Shown piece after piece: positions 23,686 through 31,113 of a stretch of DNA of 64,000 nt. The notes beneath the pieces are model-generated. The model saw only the letters and a list, made by a program, of their open reading frames with translations. It searched no databases and had not been told where the DNA came from. The DNA comes from Phyllobacteriaceae bacterium UBA1940 (GTDB taxonomy: Bacteria; Pseudomonadota; Alphaproteobacteria; Rhizobiales; Rhizobiaceae), in assembly GCA_002336975.1 (NCBI GenBank), contig DDFA01000023.1, positions 1 through 64,000 on the forward strand, written 5' to 3'. How positions within the stretch are numbered: the first letter of the stretch is position 1; every line of letters starts with the position of its first letter. Made by a program: the position numbers and the translations under genes.

Positions 23686-24264
23686 TTATTGACAGAACCG
23701 CTTCGCGTTCGTCGTCCAGCTACCGTAACCGGTTGCAACCAAGTTCGCGATCACCCGGCAGACATAGCGCTTCTGCGCCGGATCGTTGTTGGGGCCGGCA
23801 TGATAGCGTGCGACCGCCATGGTCCAGGTCTCGTGCCGGGCATGCAGGCGGGCAAGGAACGCCGCCGCATATTCGACATTCTTGTGCGGGTCGAACATCT
23901 CCGCGGGCGACGCGAACTGGTCGCCATGGAAGTGATGGTTGATCTGCATGCAGCCTAGGTCGATCAGCTTCGCGCCGCCCGCGCGCGCCGCCTCGAAAGT
24001 GCGCAGCGCCTCCTCCCGGTTCGCGCCGAAATAGGCCTTGCCTTCCACGTTCAGGGCATAGGGCTGGAGCGATCCCTTGCGGCCGGTCTCGGTGAGACCG
24101 ACCGAATAGAGGATGCCGGCAGGGATGTCGTATTTGGCGGCGGCGGCGAGGATTTCCCGCTCGCAGGAGCCGACGGCGGCCGTGGCGTCAGAGATAGACG
24201 CCGCCAGAACGCCCAGGCTGGCCACCAGAAAGGCCAGCAGCGGTTTCCGACATGTTGCCTTCAT
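23686..24264 (-). CDS. Lytic transglycosylase-like protein of the flagellar cluster
   Basis: A 192-residue exported protein with a Sec signal (MKATCRKPLLAFLVASLGVL, cleavage near ATAA). The SLT-type fold is visible as YDIPAGILYSVGLTETGRKG with the catalytic Glu in LTETG, LIDLGCMQINHHFHG and VARYHAGPNN. It probably opens peptidoglycan for rod passage, since the FlgJ-like protein here has no hydrolase domain (inference). The start lies inside fliK, giving a 77-base overlap that the signal peptide requires. It is followed by rem after a 281-base gap. Confidence 0.85.
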   Translation of the reverse strand: MKATCRKPLLAFLVASLGVLAASISDATAAVGSCEREILAAAAKYDIPAGILYSVGLTETGRKGSLQPYALNVEGKAYFGANREEALRTFEAARAGGAKLIDLGCMQINHHFHGDQFASPAEMFDPHKNVEYAAAFLARLHARHETWTMAVARYHAGPNNDPAQKRYVCRVIANLVATGYGSWTTNAKRFCQ

Positions 24265-25567
24265 GGGACCTTCCCTCGCGTCCAAACGGGCCTGCGCCCT
24301 CGTCACCGCGCTGTCCGCGGCCGTTGCCGCCCTCGCGGGCCTGCGGCTGGCTGGAGAACTGCTGCTGCGCCTGCTGGCCCTGTCCGTCGCCCTGCGAGCC
24401 GGCGCTGCGGTCGGTCGGGGCGAGCTGCACGCTGACCTGATCCACGGCGAAGCCATGACCGCGCAACGCACGCACGATGCTGTCCTGATCGTCCACGAGC
24501 TGGCGGTAAGCCTCGCCCGTCTCCACCTGCAGCGAGACGACGAGCTCGTCGCCATGGAGGCGCAGCGTCGCGGTCACAAGGCCGAGCTCGATCGGATGCA
24601 TCTGGATCTTCAGCGTATTGACCACCTTGCCCGTCGCCGCGGCTTCCGCATGGCTCAGGCCGCCCGTCGCGCTGAGCGAGGCGGTCCATTCGGGATCCTG
24701 CGTGATGGCATTCGTCACCGCCCCGGCATTGCCGGCCTGCGCCAGGCCGATATAGCGCCGGGAATCGACCACCGTCACCGTCTCGCCCTTCGGCCCAGTG
24801 GCATTGGCATCGCGGAAGGACGCACGGTCGCTGCCGATGCTGACGTCGAGGTCGCGGCCTTTGCCGTCCGCCCGGATCAGGCGGAAGAGCTTGTCGGTCT
24901 CGGTCTGGGGCACGTCGCCGCCATCGGCGTCCACGAGATCGGTGGCTTCCGCCTTGCCGGACTTGTCCGTGGTCACGTCGGCGGCCTTTGCAGCCGTCTT
25001 GCCGGCCGAGGGGGCCTTGCCATCCTGCGCCGCACCGAAGGCGGCCGCCGCGCCATTGGCGCCGGCATGAGGCATGGCGGCGTTCGGCGTCGCCAGCAGG
25101 TCGAGCAGGTTGCCGACATCCGTTTGAGCCGTTGCCGGCGCATCCGGATCGGCTTCCCCTTCGCCCTGACGGGCGTTCCGCTCCGCTTCCTTTGCACCGG
25201 CATGACCGTCGGCATGGCTCTTGCGACCGGAGCGTGGCATTCCGTCCACTTTCCCGTCGCCAGCCACCCGCTCATGATCCGCATCGGCGCTGGCCTTGCG
25301 AAGCGCCTCTGCAAGGGCCTGCGCATCCCGGCGGCCGGCTTTTGCCCGGGTGCCGCTCGTCTGCTCGCCCTCGTGCTCGCCGTTGCCCGAGATCGAGAGG
25401 TGCCCATCCTTGCGGCCGCCCTCCCCGTCCCGGGATCGCAGGCTGGCGATCGTCATCGCGAAATCGCCGTTGCCGGATGCTTCGCCGGCCTTGCCGTGGC
25501 CGGCCTTGCCCTTTGCGGGCGCCTCTGCCTGTACGGCGCCCAGAACCCCGCTGCCGATGGTGCTCAA
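24188..25567 (-). CDS. fliK: Hook-length control protein FliK (formerly MotD)
   Basis: Secreted ruler of 459 residues. The N-terminal two thirds are low-complexity, Ala/Gly/Asp/Lys-rich and probably unfolded. The C-terminal Flg_hook domain is clear: LKIQMHPIELGLVTATLRLH, then LVVSLQVETGEAYRQLVDDQ (residues ~320-380). The tail is Gln/Gly-rich. The start is TTG 25567, overlapping the motC stop (TTGA) with AAGGAG 8-10 bases before it. In S. meliloti this gene was first called motD and later shown to be FliK (recollection). Confidence 0.9.
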   Translation of the reverse strand: MSTIGSGVLGAVQAEAPAKGKAGHGKAGEASGNGDFAMTIASLRSRDGEGGRKDGHLSISGNGEHEGEQTSGTRAKAGRRDAQALAEALRKASADADHERVAGDGKVDGMPRSGRKSHADGHAGAKEAERNARQGEGEADPDAPATAQTDVGNLLDLLATPNAAMPHAGANGAAAAFGAAQDGKAPSAGKTAAKAADVTTDKSGKAEATDLVDADGGDVPQTETDKLFRLIRADGKGRDLDVSIGSDRASFRDANATGPKGETVTVVDSRRYIGLAQAGNAGAVTNAITQDPEWTASLSATGGLSHAEAAATGKVVNTLKIQMHPIELGLVTATLRLHGDELVVSLQVETGEAYRQLVDDQDSIVRALRGHGFAVDQVSVQLAPTDRSAGSQGDGQGQQAQQQFSSQPQAREGGNGRGQRGDEGAGPFGREGRSHEGNMSETAAGLSGGQPGRSGGVYL

Positions 25568-26883
25568 CTGCCTTCTCCTTTCAAGAGCGCGTCGATCGCG
25601 TCGAGCTTGGACCGGCCAGTCGACACGAAATCGTCGAAGGCAGGGTCGATGCCCGCCTTTTCCTCATGCTCTTTCTTTTCCTGTTCCGGCTTGGCGACGG
25701 CGACCGGCGTTTCTTCCGCTCCCGCCTGCGGGTCCATCGCCCGATCTGCCGCCTCAGCCTCGTTCAACCCCTTGTAGGAAGGGTCGTCTTCGGTCTTCTC
25801 GGGAACTTTCGCCTCTTCCTGCGCCACAGCCGCAACGGGCCGCCGCAGAACCTCTTCCGCCACGGCGCGCGCGGCCTCCTTCAAGGCCCGGTCCTTGACC
25901 GACAGCTTGTCATCCGGAATGGCGACGATTTCCTGCATGGCTGCGGCCACGTCGCCGGAAGGCACGGAGGCCAGTCCCGAATAGAGATCCGCCAGCACCT
26001 TCGGAACGCTCTCGCCATCTCCTGAAAGGATCTGCGCACGTTCGGCGGCAAGGCTGGCAAGCTTGTTCTTGCCCGAGATCGCCGCAAGCCGCGCCATGCG
26101 CAGATAGACCTCGCGCTGGCGGGGCACGTCCATGAAAGAGAGGATTTCGAGGATATCCTCCTGTTTCAACTCGTCGAAGTGGTCGACCGCGAGCTTGACG
26201 AAGAGATCGGCGAACTGGCTGGCATAGGGCGAGCGCAGGTAGCGGCGCGCGTAGCGGTTCGCATAGGCCATGCTCTTGTCGATCCAGCCCGCCTCGCTGG
26301 CGATGAAGATCGACCGGCGCAGCGCCGCTTCCTCGACGATCGTCCCGGGGGCAACGAGGCGCGCCCAGTCGAAATAGGTCAGTGCCAGCTTCGGGTCCTT
26401 GCGGATGACCGAATTGGCCGAGACGAGCGCCAGATAGGGGCCGACGCGCGACTGTTTGTATTCCGGGAAGATTTCCGCCAGCGACTTTACGCTCTGGCTG
26501 CCGCGCCCGCCGAGATAGTTGCTCAGCGTATCGGTGAGGCGGGAATCGAAATGGCCGGCAACGTCCCTCTTGAGCAGGATATCCAGCGTCTCGGGATTGC
26601 CGCCGCTCATCGCATAGACGAGGGCCGCGTCCACATTGCGCGGATCGTCGAAGATCGAGGGATCGGCCGTGCGCAGCCGGTCGTCGATGGTGGTCAGCAG
26701 GAAGCGCTGCATCTCCATCGCGGAATGGTCGCCGAGCACGACCGTATCCTGCACGAACTGCAGCGAGCGGATCATCTTGTAGGGCGCCAGGTCATCCGGG
26801 CTCTCGGCGCGCGCGGCCATGGCGGCGGCAAGCGTCGCGCAGAAGACCGTACCCGTCAGGAGCGTGCGCCGGAAGAAGCCCAT
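25564..26883 (-). CDS. motC: Periplasmic motor protein MotC
   Basis: Rhizobial motility protein (439 residues) with Sec signal (RRTLLTGTVFCATLAAAMAARA). The mature protein is largely helical (LVSANSVIRKDPKLALTYFDWARLV, many Ala/Leu helices), then a charged Glu/Lys-rich C-terminal region from about residue 380. In S. meliloti MotC binds the periplasmic part of MotB and is needed for rotation, and MotE is its folding factor (family knowledge). It starts 3 bases after motB and overlaps fliK. Confidence 0.93.
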   Translation of the reverse strand: MGFFRRTLLTGTVFCATLAAAMAARAESPDDLAPYKMIRSLQFVQDTVVLGDHSAMEMQRFLLTTIDDRLRTADPSIFDDPRNVDAALVYAMSGGNPETLDILLKRDVAGHFDSRLTDTLSNYLGGRGSQSVKSLAEIFPEYKQSRVGPYLALVSANSVIRKDPKLALTYFDWARLVAPGTIVEEAALRRSIFIASEAGWIDKSMAYANRYARRYLRSPYASQFADLFVKLAVDHFDELKQEDILEILSFMDVPRQREVYLRMARLAAISGKNKLASLAAERAQILSGDGESVPKVLADLYSGLASVPSGDVAAAMQEIVAIPDDKLSVKDRALKEAARAVAEEVLRRPVAAVAQEEAKVPEKTEDDPSYKGLNEAEAADRAMDPQAGAEETPVAVAKPEQEKKEHEEKAGIDPAFDDFVSTGRSKLDAIDALLKGEGS

Positions 26884-26886
26884 CGG

Positions 26887-28122
26887 TCAGCCGCCTTCGG
26901 CCTGGATGAGGATTTCGATGCGACGGTTCGCGGCCGCCATCGGATCGGCCGGCACCTTCAGGCGGCGATCGGCGAAGCCGGAGACCTGGCTGACGCGTTT
27001 CTCCTCGAGGCCGCCGCGCACCAGCATGTAGTAGGCGCTCTGCGCACGGTCGAGGGAAAGCCGCCAGTTGTCGTTCTTGCCGCCGGCAAAGGGACGGGCG
27101 TCCGTATGGCCGCGAATGGCGATGGCGCCGGGGCGGCCTTCGAGGATCTTGCCGATCTTCTCCATGGCGAGCACCATTTCCTGCCGCGGCACGGCCGAGC
27201 CGACATTGAACATCGTGGTATCGAGCTGGTCGGTGAGGCTGACGAGGAGACCGCCTTCGGCGGGCGTCACGGTCAGGCCCTCGGCGAGCTTGCCGACCGC
27301 GCCGATCTCCTGCGCGATCTGCTTCTTCAGCTCGTCCGCATCCTTGTCCTTCTTGGCCTTTTCGGTTTCGTCGGCCTTCTTGTCCGCTTCGCTCTTCGCG
27401 TCCTCGGCCTTTTTCTCGGCCTCGTCCGCATCCGCCTTGGCAAGCGCCTCCTCGACCGTCCTGTCGGCATCGACGGCGGCCATCTGCTGCTGGCCGGGCT
27501 TGCCTTCCTGTGCCTTGGCCTCGCTGCCGGCGCTGGTCGCCTCGGAGATTTGCACCTGCTGCGTCCAGAAGTCGGGATCGAACGGGTCGCGGTAGGCCTC
27601 GCCGCCATTGGCGCCGGTGGCGGGGCCGGAATTGGCCGCACCGCCCTCGCCCTTCGCACTCACATTGGCCTGCTGGCCGACTTCCTGCGCGATCTCGGAC
27701 AGCACCGAATAGGGATTGGAGAAGAAGTCGGCCTCGGAATATTTCGTTTCCTCGCCGGCCGTCGTGTTCTCGTCCTTGCCCTTTTCCGCGCCGTTGCCGC
27801 TTGCCTGCTGCTGGCCCTCTTCCTTGGACTTGTCCTGCGTCGCCTCGCCTTCCTTGCTGTTGGCAGGCTTCTTCACGGACTTGTCCGCCGGCTTGTCGTC
27901 GGTCAGCTTGATCGGATTGAAATAGGAGGCGACGGAGGCCTTGGTCTCTTCGTTCGCGGCATTGACGAGCCACATGACGAGGAAGAACGCCATCATGGCC
28001 GTCATGAAGTCGGCATAGGCGATCTTCCAGGCGGCCGAATGGTGGTCGCCGTCATGATCACCATGTCGCTTGACGATGATGATCTCGTTCTTGCCGTGGT
28101 GGTGATTTTCGCCTTCGCTCAT
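26887..28122 (-). CDS. motB: Flagellar motor stator protein MotB
   Basis: Proton-channel stator with peptidoglycan anchor (411 residues, longer than the ~308 of E. coli). The single TM with the proton-binding Asp38 is YADFMTAMMAFFLVMWLVNAA. A roughly 190-residue charged linker rich in Glu, Lys and Ala follows. The C-terminal OmpA-like domain contains AIRGHTDARPF, LSLDRAQSAYYML and MAAANRRIEIL. The cytoplasmic N-terminus is His-rich (HHH, HGDHDGDHH). The long linker probably contacts MotC. ATGA overlap with the preceding gene. motA is in a separate plus-strand operon. Confidence 0.96.
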   Translation of the reverse strand: MSEGENHHHGKNEIIIVKRHGDHDGDHHSAAWKIAYADFMTAMMAFFLVMWLVNAANEETKASVASYFNPIKLTDDKPADKSVKKPANSKEGEATQDKSKEEGQQQASGNGAEKGKDENTTAGEETKYSEADFFSNPYSVLSEIAQEVGQQANVSAKGEGGAANSGPATGANGGEAYRDPFDPDFWTQQVQISEATSAGSEAKAQEGKPGQQQMAAVDADRTVEEALAKADADEAEKKAEDAKSEADKKADETEKAKKDKDADELKKQIAQEIGAVGKLAEGLTVTPAEGGLLVSLTDQLDTTMFNVGSAVPRQEMVLAMEKIGKILEGRPGAIAIRGHTDARPFAGGKNDNWRLSLDRAQSAYYMLVRGGLEEKRVSQVSGFADRRLKVPADPMAAANRRIEILIQAEGG

Positions 28123-28772
28123 GCAAGCACCTTGCGTACGGTGTCAGCCCAGGCCGCCATCCGCGTTACCAGGACGGCGTCGCCGAATTCCACCGTCAGA
28201 TCGACATCCTGCACCTCGACATGCCGGAAGACCGGCATCGGATCCTCGAAGTGCGACTTCAACTGCTCGAAGAGGTTCAACGGCCCCTTCACCGTGATCG
28301 TCATGCCCTCGCCGTCCTTGAGGCCCTCGGCGACCATGCGCGCGAGATCGGAAACCGCGCCCTTGGTCAGGACCTGGCTCATGACGGGGGCGAGCACCTG
28401 CGCCGTCTGGGCGGCGACCTGATCGGCCACCTCACCCGTCAGCGCGGTGAATCGTTCGGCAAGTGCTGCCGCGTAGTCCTGCTCGTACCGCGCCTTCAGC
28501 GCCTCCAGTTCGGCCTTGTGAGCCTCCTTGAGGGCCACCAGGGCGGCTTCGTGCTTCACCTGAAGCTCAGCTTCGGCTTCCGCCCGGCCGTCGGCCAGCG
28601 CGGCGGCCCGCTCCGCCTCCAGATCCACAACCGGCATGGCGGGCAGGAGGGCGAGCGGCTCGGCTTCGGCCGACATGCTTTCCTGATGCGCAAAGCTCTG
28701 CGGCTGGAAGACGGGCGCGGATGCGCGCGGCGTGCTGAAATCCTTGAGGTAGCGGGCGAGATGGGTGCTCAT
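28119..28772 (-). CDS. FliH-like coiled-coil protein upstream of motB
   Basis: A 217-residue cytoplasmic protein: a polar N-terminus, an Ala/Glu/Lys coiled coil (roughly residues 50-115, LKEAHKAELEALKARYEQDY) and a C-terminal alpha/beta domain (LKDGEGMTITVKGPLNLFEQL). That is the architecture of FliH, the FliI regulator, and no other fliH is present here. Direct similarity is weak, so the call is by architecture and context. It heads the motB-motC-fliK unit with ATGA overlap. Confidence 0.5.
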   Translation of the reverse strand: MSTHLARYLKDFSTPRASAPVFQPQSFAHQESMSAEAEPLALLPAMPVVDLEAERAAALADGRAEAEAELQVKHEAALVALKEAHKAELEALKARYEQDYAAALAERFTALTGEVADQVAAQTAQVLAPVMSQVLTKGAVSDLARMVAEGLKDGEGMTITVKGPLNLFEQLKSHFEDPMPVFRHVEVQDVDLTVEFGDAVLVTRMAAWADTVRKVLA

Positions 28773-29080
28773 GCTCTCCCCTCCTGCCCTGCCGTGTGCC
28801 GGACAAACGAAAGGAGGACCCGGCGGGATATCCGCGGGCCGCGTCGACGTTCGTTCTTATGGACACTCTTACCTGACAACACCGCTGACCTGTCTCCCCG
28901 GACGCAGCGCCCCGCCGGAGGCAAAGGACGCACAATCTTCCTGATCGTGCCATCGAACCTAGGGGTTCAAACTTGTGCGAGGATGAAGATGAAGGGTGTT
29001 GGGCCGCGCCAGGGCAATCGCGCGGCCCAACCGCCCGCCTCGACCGATGACCACGGCCGGGCGGATCGAAGCCTCCCGCC
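28773..29080. other. Intergenic region downstream of the third flagellin gene
   Basis: This 308-base gap holds the 3' end signals of the flagellin gene (hairpin at 28998-29031) and the presumed promoter of the FliH-like/motB unit. No gene-like frame is seen. Confidence 0.4.
28998..29031 (-). terminator. Terminator of the third flagellin gene
   Basis: GTTGGGCCGCGC (28998-29009) and GCGCGGCCCAAC (29020-29031) form a perfect 12-bp stem with a 10-base loop, 50 bases after the flagellin stop. The downstream minus-strand sequence is pyrimidine-rich (ACCCTTCATC). Confidence 0.6.
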
Positions 29081-30355
29081 TTACTGGCGGAAGAGCTGGA
29101 GAATGTTCTCGGCGCTCGAATTGGCGATCGAGAGCGACTGGATGCCGAGTTGCTGCTGGGTCTGCAGCGCCTTGAGGCGTGTCGATTCCTCGTTCATGTC
29201 CGCGTCGACCAGACGGCCGATGCCCTTGTCGATCACGTCGACCAGCGTGGCGACGAAATCCTCCTGCAGGCCGATGCGGCTCTGGATGGAACCCAGCGAA
29301 GAGGCCGCGCTCGTCATGGCGAGAAGCTGCTGGTCGACAAAGCGGGTCATCACGTCGAGCACGTCGACCTCGACATAGTTGCCGCCCGTCATGCCATTCA
29401 TCGTTGTCGCAAGGTCGAGCAGCTTGTTGATGTCGAGCGTGGCGACGGAGAAGCCGAGCGAGCGGCTATCCATGTCGTTTGCGGGGTCGACGACGGCATA
29501 GTACTGCGTGCCGTTGTCGTAGGCCGGGGTCGTGGTGCCGCCGCCGCCTGCCGGATCGGTCGTCGTAACCTCTATCCAGCTATCGTCGGCAACCTTCAGA
29601 TAGAGTTCGCCGCCCACCTCGTAGACGCGCGGATCGGCGCCCGTCGTCGGCCCCTTCTGGGCCAGGTCGGCATTGGTGTAGTTGGTGACGGCATACTTCT
29701 TCTTCGTGACGTCCGTTCCGTCATCGACCTCGACGGTGACGGCCACTTCGTTTTCCGACAGGAAGCCGGCTTCCTTGTCGAGGACACCGAACTTGCCGCC
29801 GCTCTGGTCGAACAGAACGGTGGTGGAATCGAGCGGATAGTCCACCGTCGTCACGGCGACCTGGCCGGAGGAGGTGCGGATGAAGGAGGCGACGACCTGT
29901 TTGGTGATCGGCCGTTCGACCGGCGGGGTGGCGCCGTTGCTGATGACGCCCTGCAGCCAGTTCTCCCCGGAGAAGGAAGCCGATTCGGAGATGCTGCGCA
30001 GCTGGTTCTGCAGCTGGGTGATTTCTTCCTGGATCTTGGCGCGGTCGGTGCCGACGCCGTAGGCGGCCACGAGCTTCGCCTTGATCTCCTTGACGGTCTC
30101 GATCGCGCTTTCCATCGCGGCATAGGCCGTGTCGACCTTTGCGGCGCCGAGACCGAGTGCGTCGGCCACCGTGGAAAGCGCCCGGTTGTCGGAACGCATC
30201 GTGGTCGCAATCGACCAGTAGGCAGCGTTGTCGGAGGCGGTCTCGACACGCAGGCCAGAGGAGACACGCGCCTGGGTGGTTTCGAGGCCGTTGTCGATGC
30301 TGCGCAAGGTCTGCAGCGCCGCCATGGCGGCAGAGTTGGTCAAAATGCTGGTCAT
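29081..30355 (-). CDS. Flagellin (third, divergent copy)
   Basis: Filament subunit of 424 residues. The N-terminal D0/D1 helix starts MTSILTNSAAMAALQTLRSI and the C-terminal helix ends ALQTQQQLGIQSLSIANSSA. The central region differs strongly from the other two flagellins and includes a GGGGTTTP stretch; no Cys is seen. The ATG at 30355 is set by alignment with the other flagellins and by AGGG upstream; the frame is open to 30481. The leader carries the shared GGGACATNCCGG element. It is probably a minor filament component, like FlaC/FlaD of S. meliloti (inference). Confidence 0.95.
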   Translation of the reverse strand: MTSILTNSAAMAALQTLRSIDNGLETTQARVSSGLRVETASDNAAYWSIATTMRSDNRALSTVADALGLGAAKVDTAYAAMESAIETVKEIKAKLVAAYGVGTDRAKIQEEITQLQNQLRSISESASFSGENWLQGVISNGATPPVERPITKQVVASFIRTSSGQVAVTTVDYPLDSTTVLFDQSGGKFGVLDKEAGFLSENEVAVTVEVDDGTDVTKKKYAVTNYTNADLAQKGPTTGADPRVYEVGGELYLKVADDSWIEVTTTDPAGGGGTTTPAYDNGTQYYAVVDPANDMDSRSLGFSVATLDINKLLDLATTMNGMTGGNYVEVDVLDVMTRFVDQQLLAMTSAASSLGSIQSRIGLQEDFVATLVDVIDKGIGRLVDADMNEESTRLKALQTQQQLGIQSLSIANSSAENILQLFRQ

Positions 30356-30382
30356 TGGCACTTGCCCTGAAAAAGAGATGTC

Positions 30383-30394
30383 GGGACATGCCGG
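30383..30394 (-). promoter_or_regulatory. Conserved flagellin leader element, copy 1
   Basis: GGGACATGCCGG on the plus strand (CCGGCATGTCCC in the mRNA sense), 28 bases before the flagellin ATG. The same 12-mer with one variable base precedes the other two flagellins at 32-33 bases. A candidate binding site for FlbT (inference). Confidence 0.55.
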
Positions 30395-30482
30395 AGTGGG
30401 GCGGGGACCGGTAACGACGGGAGGCTTCATGCAGACGGCGCCACTCGTTTGCCCTGGGCGCCGATCCATCGTTCTTAACAAT

Positions 30483-30515
30483 TGGTTAACGGGAAATGGT
30501 TAACAAATGGTTAAC
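30483..30515 (-). promoter_or_regulatory. Triple TGGTTAAC cluster upstream of the third flagellin
   Basis: TGGTTAAC at 30483-30490, 30497-30504 and 30508-30515. The repeats are spaced 14 and 11 bases apart, 128-160 bases upstream of the start codon. A possible site for Rem or another flagellar regulator (inference). Confidence 0.45.
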
Positions 30516-31113
30516 ACGACCGTCGCGCGTAAAGGAAATTGAAGAAAGCGTAAATTTTCAGCGGCCAGATATAGCCATCCATGCAGCCGCCTGCGGCAGA
30601 GGCAGCGGCAATCCTGTCGACGGCCGGAGCGATTCGACCATGTCGCCGGCACCACCGTTTTCGGATCGATCCGGGCTCGAGCGAGGGCGCCGATAAACCC
30701 TTCGCGACTGCAACCACTGCGCGGGCTGTTAACCCAAAATTAAAAGCTGCCGGTTTAGAACTGGTCCTGGTCGAAAAGGCGAGTATTGGGGCAGTATGTC
30801 TGCTCCACTGTCTCTCCCGACACAGCATAGCCGATGCAAGGCGTTTGCGACCAAATGGCGTAGGGATCGGAGCCACACAGGCTTCCGCGCATGATGCCCT
30901 TCCGATGCGCTGGCTCGTTCGAGCCATGTTTCAATTGACATAGTTTTCGTCCAACCGGACGTCCGGAGCGAAAGCGCCTTCAAGGCGCCCGACCGAGCGG
31001 TACAAGGCTGGCGCGATGCGCTGGAAGACCCGAGGAGAAGATAAACTCTTCCCGCACGGTCGGTGGCACGAAGACGACGTTGACCAGATCAGCTAGAACA
31101 AGGGCGCGCGTCC

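Larger units (their letters stand above)
30356..31113. promoter_or_regulatory. 758-base divergent region between flagellin and octad-repeat gene
   Basis: It holds the flagellin leader element (30383-30394), three TGGTTAAC motifs (30483-30515) and about 600 bases with no convincing gene. A TTGACA occurs at about 30935 without a clear -10. The short frames on both strands (about 120-138 codons) have no recognisable features. The repeat gene has AAGGG at 31100-31104. Confidence 0.45.

Noticed and set aside
26179..28422. 747-codon plus-strand frame opposite motC/motB
   Set aside because: Antisense shadow; its composition mirrors the motB/motC codon pattern.
30511..30943. Possible small genes of about 120-138 codons on either strand before the repeat gene
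   Set aside because: No SD, no recognisable feature, and the two frames overlap each other and the flagellin control region.
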